A stretch of DNA of 64,000 nt, taken from positions 111,244,461 to 111,308,460 of the forward strand of contig NC_089595.1 in the NCBI RefSeq assembly GCF_019320115.1. The letters are read 5' to 3'. This document shows positions 31,275-42,409 of the stretch, piece by piece. The DNA comes from Miscanthus floridulus. Taxonomy: Eukaryota > Streptophyta > Magnoliopsida > Poales > Poaceae. The position numbers and the translations under genes are program-made. The notes under the pieces are model-generated. The model saw nothing but the letters and a program-made list of their open reading frames with translations. It had not been told where the DNA came from and did no database searches. Every line of letters starts with the position of its first letter. The stretch's first letter is position 1.

Positions 31275-32639
31275 TGTCGAGGACCTAATGCTGGGGTACC
31301 CAATGAGGTGGAACTAATAACCATCAAACGTTGATGCTTTCAAACAGACAAAAACACAACTGCACTTCTTGTCCATACGACCAAAGGTTGGCCACGCCTC
31401 GCCCGGTCCCTGAGGGTTGGCTCTGCCTCACCCGACCCCCAAGGGCTAGACTCCACCTCACCCGACGTCTGGGGGCAGACTCCACCTCGCCCAATGACTG
31501 AGGGCTGGCTCCACCTCGCCCAATGACCGGGGACTAGCCTCACCTCGCCTGACCCCCGAGGGATAGGTTCCGCCTCGCCTGACCCCCGAGGGCTAGACTC
31601 TGCCTCGCCCGACATCTGGGGGCAGACTCCACCTCGCCCGATGGCTACGGGCTGGCTCCGCCTCGCTCGACGACCGGGGACTATCCTCGCCTCGCTCGAC
31701 CCCTGAGGGTTGGGCTCCGCCTCACCCAACGACTGAGGGCTAGCTCCACCTCGCCCGACATCTGGGGGTAGGCTCCGCCTCGCCCAACATCCACACCCTA
31801 CTCCTTCATAATGACAAGCACAGGGTAGGATAGGACACTCAAGTCAACTGTAGTACCAAGGACCATACCCTGCATGCCTACGGGAAAGTACCATCAGGAT
31901 ATGATGGGATGGGCTCTTTAAGCCCTTCCAGGCATGACAGAGCCCGAACAGTGTTGTAGGCGCCGACTTTTGTCTTACAGTGTTGTGGGCGCCACCATCA
32001 GCCCTCGGACGTGGATCCTGACATAAGCATACTACAACCACTACAATCCAGGAGGGAACTCACCTCATCTATAGTATTTGACGTATGGTCATTTCCCTGT
32101 CTGCTCCCCGTAGGGTCGTGGCTCGGCACCCTGGTGCGCCGCGTCGCCCGCCGGGGTAGGATGGGACATGACCACTTGCTGAACGAAGCCCGAGCATGGC
32201 CCTATCAAGATCTGCAAATGTGCTATCCCTGGCACCGTCTGCCATGTCAGCGGGGCTGTCTTAGAGGAAAAGGAAGACCCAGCACCTTCAAAGGACCTTC
32301 TTGGCCTCTGGTTCTTCTTCTTTCTCCCATCTGTAACCCCTTCTCCCCCTTGATCTATAAAAGGGAAGGCAGGGCACCCCCACTAAGGGGACGGATCAAT
32401 CCTACACACCACGCACCACATTACACGCAGCTGAGCGGCAACCGAGCTCTCAGCACCTATTTGACCTTTCCATCAGAGACTTGGGACCCGTCCCTCGACC
32501 GTTTGTACCTCCTACTACGAACCTTCTTTAGTGCTAATAACACGAGTAGCAGTAGACTGGACGTAGGAACATTCTGTCTGAACCAGTATAAACCTTGTGT
32601 CCTTTAGCACACCATTCGGGCCTTACACGCAACAAATAC
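31275..32639 (+). repeat. Gypsy 2 left LTR, main part
   Basis: The LTR is 1365 bp here plus its last 36 bp at 40157-40192, beyond the Tekay-like insertion. An array at about 31385-31795 repeats CTCGCCCGAC and GAGGGCTAGACTC words roughly every 36-40 bp. A TATA box (CTATAAAAGG) lies at 32355-32364. The right LTR lacks the 176 bp that follow it. Confidence 0.9.
32355..32364 (+). promoter_or_regulatory. TATA box of the Gypsy 2 left LTR
   Basis: CTATAAAAGG, same sequence and relative position as in Gypsy 1. Transcription from here would meet the Tekay-like insertion about 275 bp downstream. Confidence 0.6.
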
Positions 32640-33789
32640 TATAACACCCCAGGTGTTTGTTACCAGTTGAGCTCAACCATGACATGTTCGAGCAATCGAG
32701 GTGTTCTACAAGTCAATTTGTACCCTTACAAATCGGAAGCAATTTGAAAGGTGTCAGACAACAGATTTCAAATTGTGATTTGGAGATATTGACTGACATT
32801 AGAAATGAAGCCCCAATGTCAAAAGTAGTTCCACAAAGATAGTTTTGATATAGTGCAAGTCAACTCAACGTACTGAGCAACTGCACCATGAAGGAGAATC
32901 ATACTCAAAATGCAGGGTAGTGAACTATTTCCCTAGTTTGAGGAAATACTTGCAACTTTTATTGTACTCTAGGCCTCGCTATCCATCATCCTTGGCAATG
33001 TTTTCCAATGCTGCCTTATCATTTGGTGCCTTCCAAGTGTTTTTACCCAAGAGGTTGCATCAAATTTAACCCAGATTCCTATTGCCACTTAGATTCTAAG
33101 GTTCCCTTAGCTAATGAGCATCGAAATTGTTGGGTAGACAGAGTCAGCTATCACATTCATCTTCACTCAATAGACTCAGATAATACAGTGTTGTTATCAG
33201 AGAAAGAGCACTGCACACATGGAACATTATGTAGCTTTCCATCAGTTGACATCTGAGTGATTGCACCGCTATAGCTGGCTTGGATATTGGTTAGCTAGCT
33301 TCTCATACCCTCAAAGGATGTTTACCCCGTCTATGATCACATCCTTTACGGAAAGTTGTGCTCAAGCCATTTTAGTAGAGAACTGCTTTTCAAACCTTGT
33401 GAACAAATATAGCACCGTTGCAAGGAATATCCGTCAATAGACTGCGGTCTAGTGCAAAGTCCATATGGTCTGTGCTATATCCACTAGGGAAGTAGATGTT
33501 ACAAGTATTTAGTCTACGCGTGTATCACTCTTCGTACATCGAGGACGAAGTACGCAGGACAGTGCTATCTTGGATTCCTCCCAATGTAACAATGCTTTAT
33601 GGAAGCCAATGAACGAAATTCTTTTGTCAAAAAATTACTACAAAGAACAAGTATGGAAAGTTGTCTCGACCAATTTGGTCCCTCTGATGCTTGAAGCTAT
33701 GTAGCCTCAAGCTATAGCTGATATTGGAAACTGGTAACATGTCTCTTCCATAAAAGTCTTCGTCCTGAATCTTGGGACGCGATTCCTTT

Positions 33790-33802
33790 AAGGGGGAAGG
33801 GC
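33790..33802 (+). other. Polypurine tract of the Tekay-like element
   Basis: AAGGGGGAAGGGC immediately precedes the surviving LTR at 33803. This fixes the element's orientation as plus strand. Confidence 0.7.
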
Positions 33803-34793
33803 TATAACACCCTAGGTGTTTGTTACCAGTTGAGCTCAACCATGACATGTTAAGGCGAAAGATCAAAATCTACAAGAGTGAGCTCCAACTTAAACTTGGA
33901 CAACGCACCTTTGCTTACATATGGATCCTTGTTAAGATTATGCAAGAGTAAGGTTAAACATGCTCATTCCATGTACATTACATCCACATGCATCCATCTA
34001 GACCAGTGAAAAAGTTTCATGAAGTTTGGAATCAAGAAGTCAGATGAAATGATAAGTGATAATCTTTCTTGATTTGCTTTATTTAGTGAATGGAATTATA
34101 GGTCGTCAACCAAACCTTGCTACCTTACCAAATGACTCTAATTGAACTCTACAACAAAAGTCATGAAGGGTTCATGTTGAGCACATGTCAAGAAAAGGCC
34201 ACAATTGGTCAAAAACCCTAATTCTAGGGTTAGCAAGATGCTGCTTTGACCAAGATGAAGAATTGGTTCATGTATCAGATATGAAGTTTGACCTTTAATA
34301 AAAGTTGAGGTTTGAGTGTAGTAGAATAAACTTTATTTTTAGACCGAGAGCTAGATCAGCTTATAAGCAAGTCAAACCAAGCCCTCAAATTGGAACCCAT
34401 GGCTGTTTTGGTGCTCAAAAATTTGGCTAAGTCCCTAATGGACTGAAACTGAGTTTTTAGTTTTTGTGTACCCCGCTTCATAGCCGTGTATCTCTCCAAC
34501 CAGGCTGAATCATACTTTGACGCTTTAAGAAAATTTGTAGATATCACGTAGCTCTACAACTTTGATTACTACGGATTGTGCCAAAACTAAGTGGTTTAGG
34601 AGATATGGAGGGATGAACATCGGGATTCAGTGGTATGTTTGAGGTGGTATTGAAATTCTTTCCTTCTTTCAGTAGAAGCAGCAAGGCCGACAGCGCACAG
34701 AGTCTCGACGCCGCATGGCCACCCATACCCGCGCCCATCGCCACCTCGCCTTAGGTGCATGAAAGCCGAGCCTAAGCCCTATTTCCCCCTGCC

Positions 34794-35985
34794 TATGCTT
34801 GGCCATGCAGCCCGAGGCACGACGGCATGACACGAAGCCCGCTTTTTTAGCCCGACACGAGCACGGCATGGCCCGGTGACATGCGAGCCTAGGCTGGCCT
34901 GGCCCGAGGCAGCAGGCCGTGCCTGGGCCGCTGCTCAGGCCTGTGGGCTGGCACGGCACAGCCCGGCCTGGGTCAGTCGGCTTGGCAGCGGCCCGATGCA
35001 AGCCATGGCCTGCTAAAAGGCCCATCGCCCTAAACCTAACTCCCCCGTCCCCGCACCCGTGCACACGCCCCTCCTCTCCCCCACGCCGTCATGCCCCTCC
35101 CCTCCTTTCCCCCACGCAGCCACGCCCCTCCTCTCCCCCACGCCGTCGCACCCCTCCCCTCCTCTCCCCCATGTGGCCATGCCCCTCCTCTCCCCCACAC
35201 CATCGCGCGGCTGCACCCACGCCCCTCCTATCTTCTGGCGTTTCCCATCGAATCCGGTGTGGCCACCGGGGTGTGCCCGTCGGTCGTCGCCGTCGCAGTC
35301 GCCTCGCCGAGACCTACGCCCATCCTCGTCGAGCCCCGTGACGATGGAGTCCACGGCTGGATCTTGGGCGCGTGGTGGAGTCCACAGCCAGATCTCTGAC
35401 GCGCGGTGGAATCCGTGGCCAAATCTCGGGTACGTGGTGGAATCAGCGGCCGGATCTCACCCGCCCCACCTCCGCTTATGCACCGGTGGAGGAGAAGATG
35501 GACAGTGCTGGCAAAGAAGTGGAGGGGCACCAACGGTCGCTGGAGGAGGTGATGGAGCAACAACGACGTGGTGGGGCAACCGGAAGTCGCCTCGAGCTGT
35601 CTATACTTGGCCATCAGGCGCCGCCATCGCCTCCCACAGTCCCGCCTCGGCTACCACGGGAACGAGCGCGCTGGCCCCAAGCTTCGCCCCAATGCCAGAT
35701 CTGGCCACGAGCTCTGCCCCGACGCCACGATCTCCGGCTGCTCGCTCAAGCTTCCTCCCCTTCCCCCTCTCTCTGGCTACTCGCAATTCGTCATGGGCCC
35801 CGGGCTGGCTCGGCACGCTGAATGGGCCGTGCTTCTCGGGCTGGCCCGGCACAAAAAATAGCCCACAGGCCCGTGCTTGGGCTGTTGGCAAGGCACGAGG
35901 CCCGCAGCAGCACGGCATGATGTGCCGTGTTGGCCCGACATCCTCTAGGCCGTGCCGAGCCGGGCCGGCCCGATGGCCAAGTATA
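34794..35985. mobile_element. hAT-type non-autonomous element 2 (1192 bp), innermost of the nest
   Basis: CCCCTGCC flanks it exactly at 34786-34793 and 35986-35993. The ends TATGCTTGGCC and (inverted) TATACTTGGCC match at 10 of 11 bases, and GGCACGG/GCCCGG words crowd both subterminal regions as in element 1. The core carries minisatellite-like CCCCTCCTCTCCCCCACGCC repeats (35060-35210) and 31-bp repeats at 35347-35460. Long open frames here come from GC-rich repeats and are not supported as genes. No transposase is present. Confidence 0.88.
35347..35460. repeat. 31-bp tandem repeat in hAT element 2, about 3.6 copies
   Basis: Units start AGTCCACGG, AGTCCACAG, AATCCGTGG and AATCAGCGG at exact 31-bp spacing, and the full ones end CGTGGTGG or CGCGGTGG. 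Each contains a GATCT-like centre. Confidence 0.85.
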
Positions 35986-36892
35986 CCCCTGCCCTCTCCG
36001 TTCCACTCCCTTTGGCTCTCTCTGGCACTCTCTCGCGCTGCCTCTCCCTCTCGCTTGGAGCTGCAGCCATGGCCGCCGAGCTATGCTCCCATGGCCACGA
36101 CGCGCTTGCTCTCTCTTGAGCCTCCAACCACCACCCTGCCATGCCGCTGATTCCCCTCTCCATCCTCCTCCTTCCCCACCTCATGCAGAGCCTCCTGGCC
36201 GCCGGTGTCGCCTGCTCAGTTCGCCGCCGCCGCTGCATGCCGTCGGCGTGCGTGGCTGGGCCACTGCAGGCCGCTGCGGGCTGTGCTGAAGCCATGCACC
36301 GGTGCGAACGGCCCCATGCATGCTGCGCCGCCACCCCATCACCGCCGATGAGCTTCCTCCGGCCGGCAACAGCAAGCCCGGCATGCTCCTATGTTTTGAC
36401 CGCGTGAAGGACATCGGGCAGAAATTTGAAGAAAGGGAGGGATCTTTCTGCGAACCTGTAGACTCGGTTAAATAGTGCCTGAAGGACCTGTTCGCTGACG
36501 TTGATTTATGTTTTCTGCAGGGACCCCGATGCAAGATTTACATTTCCTTTTCTCTGGTTTTTACAGATTTGAATGATCAACTTTGAAAATTCGTAGTAAT
36601 TAGTATAAAAATCGTAAAATAGTAAATAAGGACTTTTTGGAATCCTTGTGAAATTATATATGTAGTAGATCTATAATCTGGCATGTTTTAGTTTAAATAT
36701 TTTGCTGTAAAAATAGATTTATGCAGTTAGGTTTTTAATAATAGTTGTGTTTTGTCTTTTTCATAACTACAGTTGTTGTGCTCAAATAAATGTGAAATTT
36801 TTATGGAGTGCTACGAAGGTGATGGTTGATGTCCGGTAAAAATTTCAGGAGGTTAGCTTTGATGGTTTAAGAGTTATAAAAATAACAAATGC

Positions 36893-38190
36893 CCTATGTT
36901 GCTTTGCTCCTATTCTGAATAGGACTGCATGTTTCAATTAATTGGATCTGTTAAGTTATGAATCATGATTTGATGACATGAGTTGTAGTAATTTTCTTAA
37001 GCTTTCCAAAAAGTTAAATATCATGATTTTTGGTTAAGTAGATCTTTAGTTATAGTTGCTTAAATCTCTGTGGCAGTTTCTACCCAAACCCAGACAGAGT
37101 TGCCTTTTTGGTATTGTGGGGCCTTCTTAATAGTAGAATTAGCTTTATGTGTTTATAACAAAGTTGTTTATAATTTGCTAAGCTTTCTAAAAAGTCTAGA
37201 AACACATTTATTGGACATGTAGAACGCTAGTTATAGCTGTTTAAAGTGGCATGTCAGTTTCTGTCCATGTTTTGGACAGAGATGCAATTATTGGATTAAT
37301 TGACCTTGTTAACTGTAGAATCATCTTAAGATAAGAATAAGAAAGTTGTAGGAAACTTCATAATATTTTCAAAAAGTTTTTATTCATATTTGTTGGAGGT
37401 CTAGAACTCCAGTTATGCTTCTCTGAAGTTCCTATCAGTTTTCTGTACTACTACTGTTGGGCTGCATGTGCAGTTTTGCTTGTGTAATTATTTTCGTGGT
37501 GTAAATGATGTTTTCTATGGTTGTGGTGAATACCAAAGTTGTAGGTAACTTCATAATATAGCTTGTGTTAAATTTTCATGACTATAGGCCTGATAATTTA
37601 GGAGCTATAGATTTTATAATTTCCCTATCAGGTTTTGCATGCTCTCTGTATAGATCTGAATGATTGTGTTGTTTGACCCAATTAAGCTTTGAATCATGTC
37701 TCGGATATAATATAAGAAGTGTAGTGATTTTCATGATCTTTACAAATTGTTAAAGATCACTCATTTTGGTGGTCTAAATCTCCAGTTATAAGCTTGTGAA
37801 GTTGAATGGCAGAATTTGTCCAAGTCTGGACAGAGGTGCCAAATTATGCTTGATTGACCTTGTTAATGGTGGAATCACCTTGTGATGTTAATAAACATGT
37901 TTTAGATAATTTAATAAGATTTATAGAAAGTTAAGGTTCATACTTGTTTGATGTCTGTAACTCCAGTTATGTCATTTTCAAACTACTACTACTTTTCTGT
38001 CCTAGTTCTGTACAGATCTTAAACATTGGCATGTTTGAACTAGGTAGCTTTCGAATAAGCTTTTGGTGATAATAACAATGTTGTAGGCAATTTCATTAGC
38101 TTTCCAAAAAGTCTAGGATCACCTTCTTTGGATGTCTGGATCTCCAGTTATGGATAAAACAAGTGACTATTGTGCTGCTGTCCAGATTTC
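36893..38190. repeat. Degenerate ~180-bp periodic repeat in the Tekay-like LTR, seven to eight units
   Basis: The phrase GCAGTTTCT or TATCAGTTTTCTG, followed by a GTCC...GGACAGA-like palindrome, recurs near 37076, 37255, 37438, 37627, 37808, 37993 and 38178. Spacings are 179-189 bp. Each unit then has a TAGAATCA-like word, a GTTGTAGGTAACTTCATAAT-like word, a CTTTCCAAAAAGT-like word and a TCTAGAACTCCAGTTAT-like word, in that order. Confidence 0.8.
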
Positions 38191-40156
38191 TATACATGTG
38201 CTAGGTGATTGCTTTAGCTTGCCCTTGTTTTGGCTAAACATGTTGGTTAGTTCTTGATCAATGCATGGGTGCAATATCTGAACTTAAGTTCACTTGTGTG
38301 CCATACCTAATATGCTTGCTATCCCTTTATAATAGGTTGTGTGATGTTTAGTTAAATAACTCTAGGTGTCTATGTCTTGCATGATCTTAAGTTTGCCTTG
38401 AATGCTATTATGTGATGCATCTCATATTACCATTCTTCATATTCATACACTTGCATCTTGCATCTCATCTAGGTACGCTAGATGAACCACGTGAAGGGCG
38501 TGATATTGGAGCCAAACCCGAAGACGGTGTATGGTGGACCTATCCCAAAGGTGGAAGGACTGGACAAGTGCTAGGACGGGAGATGCTCGCCCTGCGAGTG
38601 TCGTCTAACAAACACTAACCTAGTGTTGGATCACAGGCAAGCCCCGAAGCATTTTAAGTCTCCCATGTTTTTACAAATATCTTGAGTATCTTTTATTGTT
38701 GATGATGCATTAAGTATAGGAATTGGTTGGAACCAATTGTTGCATTATATCCTTACCTTGTCCAGATAAAATCCTGCGAATCCTAATTAAGTGTAGGATC
38801 GAATGATGCTTAGCTATGCTTAGACCGGTAGAAGTCGGGTGATTTCCTGTCACCTGCGAGATGTAGGATGAGCTCTGGTCATGGTTGGCTATATTTGCTA
38901 TCGTGGGAAAGGAACCATGTGTTAATAATGAAAAGAGACCGGACGGGATGACGGTAGTGCAGCAACAAGGCATGGAGGCCTTGGGTGTGAATCTATCCTC
39001 GTCTGTGTTGTTTAAGGACCAATTCGCTGTACGTCCTCATGTCATGTTGAACGCATGTCTATCACTTAGTTGGCCAGATAACTCGTTTCGACCACGAAGC
39101 TGAGTAGCTCAACTCAGGCCAGAAGTCTAGGAAGTGAAAGTGCGCACTCTGGCGGTAGTAAGGATGTGCGGGGAGCTATTGGCGTAAGTCCAAAGGTGAG
39201 ATTAACCACCTGGCAGAGTGGACTCCCTAAGAGTGCGGCGTTGCTCAGAACCGCAATTCCTAAGTTGTACCAAAGGTGACCTAAGGCTGCCTTCACGTGG
39301 TATGCCTAGGTTTGTGTTAGGAATACCCCTCCAGCTAGATAGGAATCGATTCGAATCACCGTCTCTCCTGGATAGTGAGAACTTGACTGAGCAGCGGCAA
39401 CGTAGATTCACTAAATTTAAAGATATGGTTAAGTGATGATGATGATGATGATGATAATGAGCCATGAAACACCTGATATGGTTATTATTGTTTACAACTT
39501 AATCAAGTGATTGATTAGTACAGGTGCTAATATAGATGGTAGGTAATGGCTAAAAGGCACTGCTAGTATAGGTGAATAATGCTAATGATTACTCAAGCTT
39601 TTATGCAAAAAGGTTGTCAGCTCAGCTCCACCAAATAAAGCCTTCCATAATCCTTAGTGTCACTTTATTTCTGGTTTACGACGGGTAAGTCTAGCTGAGT
39701 ACATTTGAGTACTCAGGGTTTATCCCACCATGTTGCAGGTGAAGTTCTCGGCCTATTGAAGATGGTGGCTAACCTCCGGTGGGCTCGGTGACTCTATATT
39801 TACTTCTCATCTAAATGCTTTTATCTGAGGATGTCACTTATGCTAGCAATGCATTTGGAACTTATATTAATGTAAGCATTTGAAAGCTATGTTGTTTTCA
39901 CTAATCGATTTTGAAACCCAAACTTGTACTATTATTTGTGAACCCATTTGTAATATTATTTCCGCTGCAACTCTGCGTATGTGATGTGTATTTGCTTAAT
40001 CATACGATCTTGGTTGTGATGTTGATTTGCCGAGGTCCTTCGTGACACTTGGCGGACTACCAGGTTTATATAAGTGAAAGTATGTGCGCGTCAACGTGCT
40101 AAATGGGGACAGCCGTACTTGATCTTGTATAAATTGTGCAGTTCTATCACAAATAC

Positions 40157-40192
40157 AAATTTACTAGTTGGTGTTTACTTGAAACACCGACA
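40157..40192 (+). repeat. Gypsy 2 left LTR, terminal 36 bp
   Basis: This piece restores the LTR end after the Tekay-like insertion and ends ACACCGACA. It contains the hairpin GGTGTTT-ACTTG-AAACACC (40170-40188) also present at the ends of the other three Tat LTRs. Confidence 0.88.
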
Positions 40193-40194
40193 GT

Positions 40195-40212
40195 TGGCGC
40201 GCCAGGTATGGG
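40195..40212 (+). other. Gypsy 2 primer-binding site
   Basis: TGGCGCGCCAGGTATGGG starts two bases after the LTR and begins with the TGG required to pair with a tRNA CCA end. The site includes the 10-bp palindrome TGGCGCGCCA. I do not assign the tRNA species. Confidence 0.65.
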
Positions 40213-40249
40213 ACCTTTGCATGTTCCGACGTTAAACATCAGGCCACTG

Positions 40250-42409
40250 ATGGCTAGCCACGGTATCAGCTGGGTCCTAGGCGCACACGTGTGCTTCGGG
40301 AACCTAGACTTCATCATCATGGTGGGAGGAGAGTTGGCATTGGCTCATGCCGCCATCCAATCTCTCCACTCCATCGGCCTCAACAACGAGGGGCTTGAGC
40401 GCCAGCTCGGCGTCTCCCTTGGACCCCAGCAGTCCAGAGAGGACCTGCACCACCTCACCCTCTCTAACGCCAACCACATGGCATGGTTTCTTGGAGGAGG
40501 ATCCCTCTCTCCGGAACACCACATACAGAGCGCCCCGACAGCACTTCCGTTTGGTCTCCGCAACGCTGCGGCAACCGTTAGCCACCTTGTGGCACGGCGC
40601 ATGGTCCTGCTACCCATGAACAACGAGTTCGTGGGGGTGATCAAACATGTCACAGAATCTCTCCACAACCTCCTCATAGAGGAGCCAGGGTTGTCCTCTT
40701 GCTCTAACTCCAGCAGGGGGAGCCATCACCCCTCCCGGAAATGCTTCATGACGGGTACCCCCGAGGGACACGTCGAAAGCATCCCCATGAAGGAGGCTAC
40801 CCCAACGGGCAACCTTGGCAACAAAACCGAAGGGGAGACAGTGGCCCCACCTCACATGGGGCTGGAGCAGCTAAGAGCCCAAAAGCGGGAGATCGAGGGA
40901 GCCGGACTCCAGCTTGTGTAGGAATGCGCGGAGCTCGATCGGGAGATCGAACGCCACAGAGACGGTGGGCGCGCACGTGCCATGGCCCGTGATGTAAACC
41001 GAAGGATCATCGCTGACGATGAAACCCTTCCTTGCTTCACTTGGGCGAGCCAAAACATCGCCGACGCGATGGCCTTGCTCCATGGCCTTCCAGAGGCCGC
41101 GATGCCCGAGGATCGTTAGGCCCACCGCGAAATTCACATGCTGCTTGAGCGTGTGGCGGCGCAGCAGGCAGAGAGTTCGTTGTCTCGGCGACGCGAGCTC
41201 AACACCAGCCAGCGTACACCCTCTGGGCATCCCGACAGGGACGTGTTGGTCCACCAGACACCACCGGGTGGTAGGCAGCGCACCGCGGTCCCAGTGCATC
41301 AGTGTCTTGGCCATAACCGCAATGCCCGTAGCACTCTCGACGCCTGTAGACGTTCCTATGGTGACCCAAGAGAAGGAGCCCGCTATGGCTATCATCCTCA
41401 TCGTGGCGGACACTACGACAGCGGCGAGGACTGGAGCCCAAGCCCCGGCTTGCCGAGCCCTCAGGCCTTCAGCCGGCACATCCTCAATGCTACTTTCCCA
41501 CCAAGGTACCGACCACCAACCAATATCCCAAAGTACTCTGGGGAAACAAACCCCGGATTATGGCTCGAAGACTATCGGCTTGCCTGCCAAGCCGGTGGTG
41601 CGGATAATGATGACTTCATTATCCGCAACCTTCCACTGTTCTTAGCCAATTCGGCACGAGCGTGGTTGGAACACCTGTCGTCCAACGTGATCCAGAGTTG
41701 GGCGGATCTGAAGGAGATCTTTGTGGGGAACTTCTAGGGCACATACAAACGCCCTAGGAACCCATGGGACCTCAAGAACTGCCATCAGAAGGCTAGTGAG
41801 ACCCTCTGTGGGTACATCTGGTCCTTCTCCCGGTAGTGCAACGAGCTCCCTAACGTCGCCGACGTCGATGTTATAGGAGCCTTCCTGTCTGGGACTACCT
41901 ACGAGTCTTTGGTTCATAAGCTGGGACGCAAGGGCCCATGAACCACCAAGGAACTCCTAGACATCGCCACTAGCCACACCTCAGGAGAAGAGGCAGTCGG
42001 AGCAATCTTCGATTGTCTCGGGTGCAAGGCAAGGCGGGACGAGGGCGCCGGCGAAGGCACCTCCAATCATTCTAGCAAAATGAAGAACAAGAAGCAACGG
42101 CACAAGGACTCGCTCATGGCCGCTGCTGACCGCAAGGGTGGTCGAAAGCCCATAGAGGGCACTCTGAACCACTTCAAAAAATTACTCGAGGGCCCATGCC
42201 CAAACCATGCCATCCCGGTTAAGCATCTGTTCAAGGACTATAGCCTCATGCGGCGGTTCTTGTCCGGAGGCTCCAACAAAGGGGAGCATGGAAAGGACCC
42301 TGCCTCCACCACAAATGACGTCGAGGAGAAGGACGATGGCTTTCCAACGCCGGACGGTTGCCTTATGATCTTTAGAGGATCAGAAGCCTATGACTCCAAA
42401 CGTCTTTAG
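40250..42409 (+). pseudogene. Gypsy 2 gag, one frame with internal stops
   Basis: The ATG at 40250 gives MASHGISWVLGAHVCFGNLD. The frame continues without shift to 42409 but is cut by stops at 40919 (TAG), 41117 (TAG), 41735 (TAG), 41834 (TAG) and 41939 (TGA), with another TAG at 42407. The retrotransposon gag core is readable around 41530-41760 (PKYSGETNPGLWLEDYRLAC, then ARAWLEHLSSNVIQSWADLK). A Lys-rich late part follows (GTLNHFKKLLEGPCPNHAIP). I see no canonical CCHC knuckle. The product would form the virus-like particle. Confidence 0.88.

Larger units (their letters stand above)
32640..40151 (+). mobile_element. Tekay/Del-like Gypsy remnant inserted in the Gypsy 2 left LTR
   Basis: The insert is bounded by AATAC at 32635-32639 and 40152-40156. 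It starts TATAACACCC, probably a mutated TGTAACACCC, and ends TATCACA. The first 49 bp (32640-32688) recur at 33803, where they follow a decayed motif TTGGGACGCGATTCCTTTAA and the purine tract GGGGGAAGGG. This is the usual 3' end of Tekay/Del chromoviruses. So only a stub of the 5' LTR survives, joined by a large deletion to about 1.1 kb of decayed interior and a long 3' LTR. The 1.1 kb has no open frame that I can identify. The matching flanks extend to 8 bp, which could wrongly suggest a hAT element, but the PPT-LTR structure favours an LTR element. Confidence 0.75.
33803..40151 (+). repeat. Tekay-like 3' LTR, about 5.15 kb without its nested hAT element
   Basis: The LTR starts TATAACACCC and ends TATCACA. 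Removing the hAT element and one copy of its 8-bp duplication leaves about 5149 bp, which is long even for this lineage. It carries a degenerate ~180-bp repeat (36893-38190), a GC-rich gene-like patch (36000-36400) ending in a TTTTCTGCAG acceptor-like site, and a (GAT)n microsatellite at 39436-39456. The open frames in it are short and unrecognised. Confidence 0.7.

Noticed and set aside
35059..36150. A 363-codon plus-strand frame across hAT element 2
   Set aside because: It translates minisatellite repeats and crosses the element's right end and target duplication, so it cannot be an ancestral gene.
38885..39436. Short frames at 38885-39103 and 39218-39436 as genes
   Set aside because: They lie inside the Tekay-like LTR, lack motifs and are of chance length.
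32632..40156. An 8-bp duplication (ACAAATAC) suggesting the 7.5-kb insert is a hAT element
   Set aside because: No terminal inverted repeats. The internal polypurine tract plus repeated LTR start and a CA end fit an LTR element with a 5-bp duplication (AATAC); the extra three matching bases are explained by chance at the insert end.
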